Shown: positions 14,788 through 21,926 of the stretch, in pieces
Position numbering within the stretch: the stretch's first letter is position 1
How the letters are laid out: each line of letters starts with the position of its first letter
Assembly: GCF_001879105.1 (NCBI RefSeq)
Contig: NZ_MLCF01000103.1
Location: 1-33,276, forward strand
DNA from: Mangrovactinospora gilvigrisea
GTDB taxonomy: Bacteria; Actinomycetota; Actinomycetes; Streptomycetales; Streptomycetaceae
DNA length: 33,276 nucleotides
Reading direction: 5' to 3'
Made by a program: the position numbers and the translations under genes
The notes under the pieces: generated by a model
Told to the model about the DNA's origin: nothing
What the model saw: the letters and a program-made list of their open reading frames with translations, nothing else
The model's database searches: none

Positions 14788-16611
14788 TCAGGAGCCGAAC
14801 ACCGGCGTTCCGCCCTGGGTCAGCTTCCAGTAATTGCCCGTGAAGACGGCGGGGTCGAGCGTGCCGACCTCCTTCACGTAGTCGATCATCATCTGCCGGA
14901 CCTCGGCGGTGGTGCTCCACACCGTCTCGGCGTCGTAGATGAAGGGGTATCCACTGCCGCCCGAGGCCCGGTAGTTGTTGACGGCCACCACGAACACCTG
15001 GTCGTCGGCGACCGCCGCGCCCTGGTACGTCAGCCCGCTGATCCGGCTGCCTTCGGCGGCGGCGATGTCGATCTCGTAGGACACCCCGTACGCCATGTCG
15101 TAGCTGAAGTCGGGCATGGAGTTGGCGTTCGTCAGCGTCGAGGTGTCCACCGCGGTGCCGACGGGGACCTGGTGGTAGTACTTGGCGGCGAACTCGAGAT
15201 ACGCCTTGAGCTGAGCACCCGTCAGCTTCTTCGCGTACAGGGTGTTGTCGTAGGGGTAGAGGCCGTCCAGGTTGCGGATGCGCACGGTGCCCGTCGGCAC
15301 ATCGGCGAGGCGCGAGAAGGGCGCGGCGACGGAGATCAGGGGCAGCGCGGCAGCATCACCCGTGAGCCCCGCCTTGACGTTCTTGAGTTGCACGAACTGG
15401 ATGAAGTCGACGAGCGCCGTCTCCTCCCAGCAGGCGTTGGTGCCGGGCATGTCCGCGCCGTTGGCGCCGATCTCGGTGTTGCCGTACGCGCGTACGGCCG
15501 CCTGGGACGGGGCGAGCAGCCTGACGACCTCCGGGTCCTCCTCGGCCGTGCTGCTGTTGAGCACGGAGGCGGCGATCGAGTCGACCTGCCAGCGGTCCTG
15601 CCCGTCCAGGCTCAGTGCGAAGTCGAAGACGGAGAGCCGCTTGCCGAAGCAGTACGGCTCGGACAGCACGACGGTCTTTCCGGTCTCGCTGTTGGTGATG
15701 AGCTTCTGGGCGACCTCGACGTGGGTGTGGCCGACCAGGATCGCGTCGATGCCGGGGACGTTCTCGGCCACCAGGTTGGAGGCGTTCTCGGGGTACGGCA
15801 CCTCGTCGCCGTAGGAGGTGGAGCCGTCCAGGCCCGAGTGGTCGGTGAGGAAGACCACGTCGCAGTGCTTGCGCAGCTCGGGCACGAAGAGCTTGGCCTG
15901 CTCGACGAGGCCGGGGAACTCCATCCTCCCGGTCACGTTGTCGTGGTCCCACAGGGCGATGCCGGGATTGGTCAGGCCCAGGATGCCGACCCTGATCGGG
16001 CGCCGCCCCGGCACGTCGATGCGCTTGATCGTGAAGGGCGGGAAGGCCGGCTTGAGCGTGGCGGCGTCCAGCGCGTTCGCGCCCAGCAACGGGAAGTCCA
16101 GCTGGGACTGAAACCTGCGCAGCACCGGGATGCCGTAGTTGAACTCGTGGTTGCCGAGGGCGGCCGCGTCGTACTTCATGTGGTTCATCGCGGCGGCCAT
16201 CGGGTGGACGACATGCGGATTGGTGATCGGGTCGACCCGGGCGTAGTAGTACGCGAGCAGGGTGCCCTGGATGATGTCCCCGGCGTCGATCAGCAGGGTG
16301 CGGTCGCGGCCCTTGAGCGCGCGCTGCCGCTCGACGAGCGTCGCGATCTTCGCGATGCCGACCTCGTCGCCCGCCTTGTCGCTGTACGCCGCGTCGAGGT
16401 CGTAGTCCCAGTTCAGCACGTGGCTGTGCAGATCGGTGGTGCCGAGGACCGTGAACGTCGCGGTCCGCGGGCCGGCGCCGCCGCCGTGACGCTCACCGGT
16501 GTCCGCCGCCGCAGCGGGGGCGGTCGCGGCCGCCACCGTCCCGCCTGCCGTGGCGAGCGCGGCCGAGGCCAGCGCCGAGTCCTTGAGGAACGTCCTGCGG
16601 TCCACTGACAT
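14788..16611 (-). CDS. Tat-exported 5'-nucleotidase / 2',3'-cyclic phosphodiesterase-like enzyme
   Basis: A 607-residue two-domain 5'-nucleotidase (UshA/CpdB type). The N-terminus SVDRRTFLKDSALAS is a twin-arginine signal, so the folded protein is exported. The metallophosphatase domain has LGTTDLHSHV (D-x-H), LLIDAGDIIQGT, ALGNHEFNYG, LTDHSG and LVGHTHVEV as metal ligands. The C-terminal nucleotide-binding domain ends with NNYRASGGSGYPFI, typical of the family. It would release phosphate from extracellular nucleotides. The start ATG has GGGGAGTCGGAG upstream. The upstream region is long and non-coding, so phosphate control is plausible, but I could not identify a convincing PHO box. It is transcribed alone. 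Confidence 0.93.
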   Translation of the reverse strand: MSVDRRTFLKDSALASAALATAGGTVAAATAPAAAADTGERHGGGAGPRTATFTVLGTTDLHSHVLNWDYDLDAAYSDKAGDEVGIAKIATLVERQRALKGRDRTLLIDAGDIIQGTLLAYYYARVDPITNPHVVHPMAAAMNHMKYDAAALGNHEFNYGIPVLRRFQSQLDFPLLGANALDAATLKPAFPPFTIKRIDVPGRRPIRVGILGLTNPGIALWDHDNVTGRMEFPGLVEQAKLFVPELRKHCDVVFLTDHSGLDGSTSYGDEVPYPENASNLVAENVPGIDAILVGHTHVEVAQKLITNSETGKTVVLSEPYCFGKRLSVFDFALSLDGQDRWQVDSIAASVLNSSTAEEDPEVVRLLAPSQAAVRAYGNTEIGANGADMPGTNACWEETALVDFIQFVQLKNVKAGLTGDAAALPLISVAAPFSRLADVPTGTVRIRNLDGLYPYDNTLYAKKLTGAQLKAYLEFAAKYYHQVPVGTAVDTSTLTNANSMPDFSYDMAYGVSYEIDIAAAEGSRISGLTYQGAAVADDQVFVVAVNNYRASGGSGYPFIYDAETVWSTTAEVRQMMIDYVKEVGTLDPAVFTGNYWKLTQGGTPVFGS

Positions 16612-16932
16612 CTCCGACTCCCCTGACTGCCTGGCTGACAGTGCGTCCAGTCCCGGAACAGAACCTGGAGTTACGCGTGTAGAACGCGTGCGGGAAACAG
16701 GATCGTGCGCTGCGCCCCCTCCGCGCAACACCCGGCTCGTAAACTCCTCAGGGCGACCGGCGTACCCGTTTGCCCCGGCGGCGGCACCCCGCCCTTCACC
16801 CGAGGCGCACCGACTGGGCCGCCGGCTGTCACGCGACGCGAAGAGCCCGACGGCGCACCGGATGCGCGCCCCGTCCAGGGCGAAGCGGTCCCGACCTGCG
16901 GCGTCCCAAGGGGAGGCCGACAGCGGACTGTG
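16612..16932. other. long non-coding region between nucleotidase and tRNA-Arg
   Basis: It holds the leader and promoter of the minus-strand nucleotidase and the 3' side of the tRNA gene. Two ACGCGT palindromes (16673-16678 and 16684-16689) lie 11 bases apart, one helical turn, about 65 bases before the nucleotidase start. They look like a protein-binding site. Nearby minus-strand GTTCTAC and GTTCTGT elements only weakly recall PHO-box units. No protein gene or second RNA gene is supported. Confidence 0.4.
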
Positions 16933-17005
16933 CGCCCCCGGCAGGAATCGAACCTGCGACCAAGCGCTTAGAAGGCGCCTGCTCTATCCGCTGAGCTACG
17001 AGGGC
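16933..17005 (-). tRNA. tRNA-Arg (anticodon UCU)
   Basis: A 73-base cloverleaf. Acceptor stem GCCCTCG / CGGGGGC (one T-G pair), D-stem GCTC / GAGC, and anticodon stem GGCGC / GCGCT with loop CTTCTAA, giving anticodon TCT. The T-arm is GCAGG-TTCGATT-CCTGC and the discriminator base is G. The CCA end is not encoded. It decodes AGA (and AGG by wobble), rare codons in high-GC actinomycetes. It is transcribed from the minus strand; I see no duplicated 3' end nearby that would mark an integrated element. Confidence 0.97.
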
Positions 17006-17126
17006 CGGTGCGGCGGCGGTGGGCCGACGCGGGCGGGACCAGGGCAAGGATAGGGGCGGGCGGCGGGTGGGCTGTGCTGCGTCACCCGGCCGGGTCCCGG
17101 TGCGTGTCCTCGACCCCTGGGCTCGG

Positions 17127-17138
17127 ATCGGATCCGAT
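17127..17138. promoter_or_regulatory. 12-bp perfect palindrome upstream of the Gfo/Idh/MocA gene
   Basis: ATCGGATCCGAT lies in the 268-base gap between the tRNA and the dehydrogenase gene, about 135 bases before its start. A CGTTACG motif also occurs twice nearer the gene. It could be an operator or chance; no adjacent regulator gene exists. Confidence 0.35.
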
Positions 17139-17273
17139 AATCGCAGGCGGGGCGGGGTTGTGCAGCGGGGTTGTCGCCCCGGGGGCGCGGACGTTGTCCA
17201 GTCGTTACGCCCCTGCCACCTCACCCGTTACGGACGCCGCAAGCACAGTGAGTACAGGGAGATGCCAACGGTC

Positions 17274-18362
17274 ATGGTCGAGGAGAGGCCGGAACTGAGG
17301 GTAGCCGTGGTCGGGTACGGGCTGGGCGGGCGGGCGTTCCACGCCCCCTTCGTCGCCGCCGAGCCCGGCCTGCGGCTGGCGGCGGTGGTGACCGGGGACC
17401 CGGAGCGGGGCGCCGCCGTGGCGGCGCGCTATCCGGACACCGAGGTGGTGAAGCAGGTGGACGAGGTGTTCGCTCGATCCGGTGATTTTGACGCGGTGGT
17501 GGTCACCACCCCCAACGGCACGCACGCCGGGCTCGCGCGCCAGGCGCTCGAGGCCGGGCTGCACGCCGTCGTCGACAAGCCGCTGGCCGGCACCTCCGCC
17601 GCCGCGCGGGAGCTGTTCGCCCTCGCCGAGGCGCGCGGCCTGGTGCTGCAGGCGTATCAGAACCGCCGCTTCGACGGCGACTTCCGCACCCTGCGCGGGC
17701 TGATCGCCGAGGGCCGGCTGGGGGCGGTGCGCCGCTTCGAGTCCCGGTTCGAGCGGTGGCGGCCGGTGCCCAAGGGCGGCTGGAAGGAGGACGGCGACCC
17801 GGCGCACCTCGGCGGCATCCTCTTCGACCTGGGCACCCATGTGATCGACCAGGCGGTGGCGCTCTTCGGCCGTCCGGAGCGGGTCTACGCCGAGGTGCTC
17901 TCCCGCCGCGAGGGCGACGCCACCGACGACGACGCCTTCGTCGCGCTGACGCACCGCGGGGGCGTCCTGGCGCATCTGTGGGTGAGCGCGGTGGCGCCCG
18001 ACCTCGGCCCCCGGATGCGGGTGCTCGGCGATCGGGCGGCGTACGTCAAGCACGGGATGGACGTGCAGGAGGCGGCGCTGCGGGACGGCGCCGTCCCGGG
18101 CGGCCCCGGCTGGGGCGCGGAGCCGGAGGAGGCGTGGGGCGTGCTGGGCGACGTGACGGACGGCTTCGCCCCGGTGCCCACCGTCAACGGCGACTACGGC
18201 GCCTTCTACCGCGGCTTCGCGGCGGCGGTGCGCGAGGCGGGCGGGTCCCCGCGCCTGCCGGTGCCGCCGGCCGAGAGTGTCGCGGTCCTCGAGGTGATCG
18301 AGGCGGCGCGGCACTCCGCGGCGGCCGGCGGCGCGGTGGAGCTGAGCGGGGATCCGGGCTGA
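17274..18362 (+). CDS. Gfo/Idh/MocA-family oxidoreductase
   Basis: A 362-residue NAD(P)-dependent dehydrogenase of the glucose-fructose oxidoreductase / inositol dehydrogenase group, usually acting on sugars or cyclitols. The Rossmann fold shows VAVVGYGLGGRAFHAPF near the N-terminus, then VVVTTPNGTHAGLARQALEAG and VVDKPLAGTS, the DKP variant of the EKP motif. The C-terminal domain has GGILFDLGTHVIDQAVALFG with the likely catalytic His. I chose the ATG at 17274; an ATG at 17262 is in frame, but AGGGAG abuts it directly. The stop codon lies in a tandem 17-bp duplication. It converges on an MFS gene only 13 bases away. The substrate is unknown. Confidence 0.9.
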   Translation: MVEERPELRVAVVGYGLGGRAFHAPFVAAEPGLRLAAVVTGDPERGAAVAARYPDTEVVKQVDEVFARSGDFDAVVVTTPNGTHAGLARQALEAGLHAVVDKPLAGTSAAARELFALAEARGLVLQAYQNRRFDGDFRTLRGLIAEGRLGAVRRFESRFERWRPVPKGGWKEDGDPAHLGGILFDLGTHVIDQAVALFGRPERVYAEVLSRREGDATDDDAFVALTHRGGVLAHLWVSAVAPDLGPRMRVLGDRAAYVKHGMDVQEAALRDGAVPGGPGWGAEPEEAWGVLGDVTDGFAPVPTVNGDYGAFYRGFAAAVREAGGSPRLPVPPAESVAVLEVIEAARHSAAAGGAVELSGDPG

Positions 18363-18377
18363 GCGGGGATCCGGGCT
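18344..18377. repeat. perfect 2 x 17-bp tandem duplication across a convergent stop-codon junction
   Basis: GAGCGGGGATCCGGGCT occurs twice back to back (18344-18360 and 18361-18377). It covers the dehydrogenase stop (18360-18362) and touches the MFS stop (18376-18378). With one copy the dehydrogenase would end at TAG after the same last residue, so the duplication is silent for both proteins. Confidence 0.95.
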
Positions 18378-19836
18378 AGGAGCGCGGTGCGCGGCGGCGG
18401 AGGAGGACGGCGGCGACCGCGACCCCCACGAGCACCAGCCCCGCGTTGACGGCGATGGCGACGGTGACGCCGTGGTGGACGGCCGCGGCGCCCGCCGCCC
18501 CGCCGGCGGCCGCGGTGACCACCGCCGACATGATCGGCGTCCCCATGGTGATGCCGACCTGCTGGGACATCGACGCCAGCCCGGTGGCCAGGCCCTGCTC
18601 GTCGTCCGGCAGCCCGCCGGTGGCGGTGACCATGAACCCGACGATGACCAGCATGTTCCCGATGCCGCCGAAGAAGGTGGCGGGCAGCAGCAGGGCCAGC
18701 GCCGGCCCGGTGGACGTCCCCAGCGCCAGCAGCGCGGCGGTGAAGACGGCCTGGATCACCCCGCCGGCGATCAGCACACCGCGGGTGGAGGTGCGGGCGA
18801 TCGCCTTCGGGGCGAGCAGCCCGCCGACCACGGTGCCGAGGCCGAGCACCCCGAAGGAGACCCCGGCGGCGAGCGGCGAGAAGCCGAGGGTCTTCTGCAG
18901 ATAGAGCGTCAGCAGGTAGACCAGCGAGGTCTCGGTGACGAAGGCGAGCAGGCCGAGGACGTTGCCCCAGGCGACGCTGCGCCGGCCGAGCACCCGCAGC
19001 GGGACGAGCGGCTCGGCCGTCCGCCGCTCGATCAGGAAGAACGCGGCGAGCAGGGCGGCGCCGCCGAGCAGCCCGGCCAGCGCACGGGGGTGCGTCCAGC
19101 CGTCCTCGCCGGCCTGGGTGAGGCCGTAGACGAGGCCGAGCAGGCCGAGGGTGACGGCGAGCGCTCCGGGCAGGTCGATCCGCGGCCGTGCGACGGGCCG
19201 GGACTCCTTGATCACGGTGGGCGCGATCAGCACCACGGCGAGCGCGACGGGCACGTTGATGAAGAAGGCGTAGCGCCAGGAGAGCAGGTCGGTGAGGACG
19301 CCGCCGAGGATGGCGCCGGTGGTGAACCCGGCGGACATCAGCGCGCCGTTGATGCCGAGCGCCTTCTGCCGCAGCGGCCCCTCCGGGAAGGAGGTGGTGA
19401 GCAGCGAGAGCCCGGCCGGGGTGGCGGCCGCGGTGGCGAGGCCCTGGGCGACGCGGGCGATCAGCAGCACGGTCGGGGTGGTGGCGAGCCCGCCGGCGAG
19501 CGAGGCGGCGCCGAGCAGCGCCAGGCTGCCGATGAAGATCCGCTTGCGGCCGACGATGTCGCCGATGCGGCCGAGGAAGAGCGTGAACCCGGCGGCGGCG
19601 AGGGCGAAGGCGGTGGCGATCCACTGCAGGTTGGCGAGGGAGAAGCCGAGGCCGTCGCCGATGGCGGGCAGCGCGACGTTGAGGATCGAGAAGTCGACGG
19701 CGAGCATGAACTGGGCGATCAGCAGCACGGCGAGGACGAGCTTGAGACGGCCCGTCAGCTGCTGCTCCCGCGGCGCGGGGGCGCCGGCGGCGCCCCGGCG
19801 CGCGGGCCGGGACCGGGGTGCGGTGGTGGACGACAT
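18376..19836 (-). CDS. MFS transporter, DHA2 (EmrB/QacA) type
   Basis: A 486-residue exporter with about 14 membrane segments. Motifs: AVDFSILNVALPAIGDGLGFS (D1), GRIGDIVGRKRIF (motif A) and GFTTGAILGGVLTDLLSWRYAFFINVPVA (motif C region). A basic, Pro/Arg-rich N-terminal tail of about 30 residues precedes the first helix. The start ATG has GGAGAGGT about 10 bases upstream. The upstream region carries a TTCCTT-AAGGAA palindrome, suggesting local repression, but no regulator gene is adjacent. Only 13 bases separate its end from the convergent dehydrogenase. It is a distinct paralogue of the pump at 7.5 kb. Substrate unknown. Confidence 0.92.
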   Translation of the reverse strand: MSSTTAPRSRPARRGAAGAPAPREQQLTGRLKLVLAVLLIAQFMLAVDFSILNVALPAIGDGLGFSLANLQWIATAFALAAAGFTLFLGRIGDIVGRKRIFIGSLALLGAASLAGGLATTPTVLLIARVAQGLATAAATPAGLSLLTTSFPEGPLRQKALGINGALMSAGFTTGAILGGVLTDLLSWRYAFFINVPVALAVVLIAPTVIKESRPVARPRIDLPGALAVTLGLLGLVYGLTQAGEDGWTHPRALAGLLGGAALLAAFFLIERRTAEPLVPLRVLGRRSVAWGNVLGLLAFVTETSLVYLLTLYLQKTLGFSPLAAGVSFGVLGLGTVVGGLLAPKAIARTSTRGVLIAGGVIQAVFTAALLALGTSTGPALALLLPATFFGGIGNMLVIVGFMVTATGGLPDDEQGLATGLASMSQQVGITMGTPIMSAVVTAAAGGAAGAAAVHHGVTVAIAVNAGLVLVGVAVAAVLLRRRAPRS

Positions 19837-19904
19837 GGCGGCGCTACCTCTCCAGGGGCAGGACGGACATACCTGGGGAGCGGGGGCCCTTATCGGGACG
19901 ACCG

Positions 19905-19922
19905 TTCCTTTACGAGAAGGAA
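19905..19922. promoter_or_regulatory. inverted repeat upstream of the MFS gene
   Basis: TTCCTT and AAGGAA surround a TACGAG spacer about 70 bases before the MFS start. With one bulged base the arms extend to ACC(G)TTCCTT / AAGGAAGGT. It looks like an operator for a dimeric repressor. Confidence 0.55.
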
Positions 19923-19981
19923 GGTAGCACGGATGGAGGCCGTAAGAGAACTGTGGTCCCGTTAGTGCCGCGAGCCCGCCG

Positions 19982-20383
19982 TCATTCCTCCGCCTCGGCG
20001 GGGACGTACTGGGCGACGCCGTCGCCGAAGGACCAGTCGGGGAGCTGGTTCTCCGTCAGGGTGACGAAGACGTTTCGGGGTTCGACGTGCGCACGCTCGG
20101 CGGCGAGCTCGGCGATGCGGCGGTAGAGGTGCCGCTTCTGCTCGACGGTGCGGCCGGCGCGCAGCGTGACGGCGACGTAGACGAGGCCGTCGTCGCGGTG
20201 GACGCCGAGGTAGCCGGGGTCGTAGCGGATCATCCCGGTCGTCCCGTCGTGGGAGGTGAGGATCTGGAAGAAGTCGTCCTCGGGGATCCCGATCGCCTCG
20301 ATCAGGGCCTGGTGGACGGCGTCGCCGAGGGCCCGCAGGCGCTCGGGGGCCATCTGCTGCGCATCGATCTGAACCTTGGGCAT
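19982..20383 (-). CDS. tautomerase-superfamily protein with N-terminal proline
   Basis: A 133-residue member of the 4-oxalocrotonate tautomerase / MIF superfamily. The start Met is followed directly by Pro, the catalytic base after Met removal, in MPKVQIDAQQM. The rest matches the family's beta-alpha-beta layout (RLRALGDAVHQALIEAIGIPEDDFFQIL, RTVEQKRHLYRRIAELA). This catalytic Pro fixes the start at 20383 and excludes a longer frame from 20413. There is no Shine-Dalgarno; a -10 box lies 7 bases before the ATG. It is preceded by a DinB-like gene on the same strand but has its own promoter. Substrates in this family range from dienols to halogenated acids; none can be inferred here. Confidence 0.88.
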   Translation of the reverse strand: MPKVQIDAQQMAPERLRALGDAVHQALIEAIGIPEDDFFQILTSHDGTTGMIRYDPGYLGVHRDDGLVYVAVTLRAGRTVEQKRHLYRRIAELAAERAHVEPRNVFVTLTENQLPDWSFGDGVAQYVPAEAEE

Positions 20384-20420
20384 GCAGGGGATCGTACATA
20401 CCAGTAGGTACAATTCTCAA
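20384..20420 (-). promoter_or_regulatory. probable leaderless promoter of the tautomerase with embedded palindrome
   Basis: On the minus strand TTGAGA (20415-20420), an 18-base spacer and TACGAT (20391-20396) are followed 7 bases later by the ATG. The spacer contains the palindrome TACC-AGTA-GGTA (20399-20410), inside the wider GTACATACCAGTAGGTAC. This is ideal placement for a repressor that blocks polymerase. Confidence 0.65.
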
Positions 20421-20471
20421 GCGCGCCCGCACGCCCGGCGGGACGAGAGCCGGGCACCGGGCGACGCGGCG

Positions 20472-20990
20472 TCAGCGCGCGCTGCGCTCCCACTGCCCGC
20501 GGACGTACTCGGCCTGGCCGATGTGCCGGGCGTCGTCGTCGAGGATGCTGACGATCCGGACCCCGGCCGTCACCGGCGGGTTCCAGTGGGCGTCGACGAC
20601 CTCGGCGTAGGCGTCGTCGTCGAGACCCGCGAGGTAGGCCTCGGTGCGGGCGTGGGTGGCGTCGTAGTAGCCGGCGAGCAGTTCGGCCGAGGCGTCGAAG
20701 GCGCCGACGTCGGCGCTGCTGGCGCCGTAGCCGTGGGTGGACGCCGGGTAGGGCAGCGCGAACCGCTCGACCCAGCCGTCCTCCGTCCACACCTCGGGGG
20801 CGCCGGCGAGCGGCGCGATCTGGGCGTCCTGAACGCGCGTCAGGTGCCAGAGCAGCCAGCCGGCGGAGTTGGCGTCCGCGTCGGGGCGCCAGACCAGCGC
20901 CTCGTGCGGCAGTCCGTCCAGCACCTGGTGGACGCTCTCCTTGATGCGGCCGAAGCCGTCGATGAGCAGTTCGGCGGCGGGTGCGGGCAT
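20472..20990 (-). CDS. DinB/mycothiol-transferase-like (DUF664-type) protein
   Basis: A 172-residue helical-bundle protein of the DinB superfamily, which includes thiol S-transferases using mycothiol or bacillithiol in actinobacteria and firmicutes. Metal-ligand candidates are His49 (GWLLWHLTRVQD) and His156 (DDDARHIGQAEYVRGQ), possibly with His135 (VVDAHWNP). The start ATG has AAAGGAGG 8 bases upstream. It sits between the tautomerase and maltokinase-cap genes, all on one strand with about 90-100 base gaps. A detoxifying thiol transfer role is plausible from the family but unproven here. Confidence 0.88.
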   Translation of the reverse strand: MPAPAAELLIDGFGRIKESVHQVLDGLPHEALVWRPDADANSAGWLLWHLTRVQDAQIAPLAGAPEVWTEDGWVERFALPYPASTHGYGASSADVGAFDASAELLAGYYDATHARTEAYLAGLDDDAYAEVVDAHWNPPVTAGVRIVSILDDDARHIGQAEYVRGQWERSAR

Positions 20991-21086
20991 GCTCCCGGCC
21001 TCCTTTCCGAAGCGTGGCGCGCCGCGGGCGCGGCGCATGGTGCCAGGGAACAACAGCGGGAGGCGCGGGGCGATTCCGACGTGCCG

Positions 21087-21755
21087 TCAGGCGTCGTCGT
21101 CGGCCTGCGCGGAGGCCGATGAGGCCTCGACCAGCGAGAAGTACAGCCCGCGGCCGGAACCGCCGAAGCCCGCGACCACCCGGCCGGGGCCCTCCTGGCC
21201 GCCGTCCGCGAGGCGCCGCTCGATGCGCAGCGTCCGCCCGCCGGCGAGCGCCAGCAGGGTGGCGTGCGAGGTGTCCGAGGCGTCCACCGCCGCCGACTCC
21301 TTGGGCGCCTCCGGGACGGCCGCGGCGGCGAGGGTGCCGACGCCGACCGTCGGGTCGGGGGTGTCGGAGATCCGCTGGGCCTGGGCCCGGGCGCGCCCGG
21401 CGAGCAGGCCGAGGAGCGCGGCGAGCAGCACCGGGTCGCGGCTGCCGTCATAGATCCAGCGGGTGCCGAGCACGCCGTGCTCGGAGGTGCCGAGCAGCGC
21501 GTCGTCCGGCGCGCCGGGCAGCGGGGCGCCGCGGTAGGCGAGCGGCAGGTGGTAGACGGTGCCGCCCGCGCCGCCGTCGGCGGCGGCCATCAGCTCGATG
21601 CCCACCTCGCCGTCCGGGTCGTCCAGCCGGAAGCCGCCGACCCGCTCCAGCGCGGGGCCGCCCGGCCGGGGCACGTACCAGGGGCGGTCGGGGAGCCAGC
21701 CGGTGAGCAGGTCGAGCTTGCTGGGAACCAGGGTGGTGTTGTGGACGAAGGCCAT
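21087..21755 (-). CDS. maltokinase N-terminal cap-like protein without kinase domain
   Basis: A 222-residue protein whose N-terminus, MAFVHNTTLVPSKLDLLTGWLPDRPWY, matches the cap domain of actinobacterial maltokinase, the enzyme that phosphorylates maltose in the trehalose-to-glucan route. The frame ends after the cap-like module (FRLDDPDGEVGIELMAAADG, VYHLPLAYRGAPL, GVLGTRWIYDGSRDPVLLAALLGLL) and a C-terminal extension. There is no aminoglycoside-phosphotransferase-like kinase part and none in the adjacent frames. Free-standing cap proteins are known in streptomycetes; their role is unknown. The start ATG has GAAAGGGGCG upstream. It is divergent from the FAD monooxygenase, sharing a 171-base control region with a palindrome. 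Confidence 0.82.
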   Translation of the reverse strand: MAFVHNTTLVPSKLDLLTGWLPDRPWYVPRPGGPALERVGGFRLDDPDGEVGIELMAAADGGAGGTVYHLPLAYRGAPLPGAPDDALLGTSEHGVLGTRWIYDGSRDPVLLAALLGLLAGRARAQAQRISDTPDPTVGVGTLAAAAVPEAPKESAAVDASDTSHATLLALAGGRTLRIERRLADGGQEGPGRVVAGFGGSGRGLYFSLVEASSASAQADDDA

Positions 21756-21848
21756 GGGTGCGGCGCCCCTTTCGGCGTCTCGGTGCAGGGCCCACATCCT
21801 CGCACCCGCGCCCGCGTCGATCCCCGACTTCCGTGCCCTGCGCACCTC

Positions 21849-21876
21849 TTGACAATCCCTCGACACGATATATCTT
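21849..21876 (+). promoter_or_regulatory. sigma-70-type promoter of the FAD monooxygenase
   Basis: TTGACA (21849-21854), a 16-base spacer and TATCTT (21871-21876) face the monooxygenase gene. The -10 box lies inside the palindrome at 21866-21889, so a bound repressor would shut it off. The resulting leader would be about 45 bases and includes the GAGGAG ribosome site. Confidence 0.7.
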
Positions 21877-21889
21877 GAAAGAGATATCG
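21866..21889. promoter_or_regulatory. AT-rich operator-like palindrome in the monooxygenase promoter
   Basis: CGATATATCT and AGAGATATCG (9 of 10 positions symmetric) flank TGAA. It is strikingly AT-rich for this genome. Its ATATATCT half-sites recall PadR-type operators. No PadR, TetR or MarR gene is adjacent, so the regulator must be encoded elsewhere. Confidence 0.65.
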
Positions 21890-21926
21890 CGTTATACTCG
21901 CCCACGAGCATTCGAGGAGCACGCCC

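Noticed and set aside
16612..16760. PHO box upstream of the nucleotidase
   Set aside because: GTTCTAC, GTAACTC and GTTCTGT match the GTTCACC unit only at 4-5 of 7 positions and are not evenly spaced at 11 bases.
16933..17005. tRNA-Arg as an attachment site of an integrated element
   Set aside because: No duplicated tRNA 3' end, integrase or excisionase gene was seen on either side in the window.
20384..20413. Longer tautomerase from 20413
   Set aside because: It would bury the catalytic Pro that must follow the initiator Met, and the extra codons overlap the promoter hexamers.
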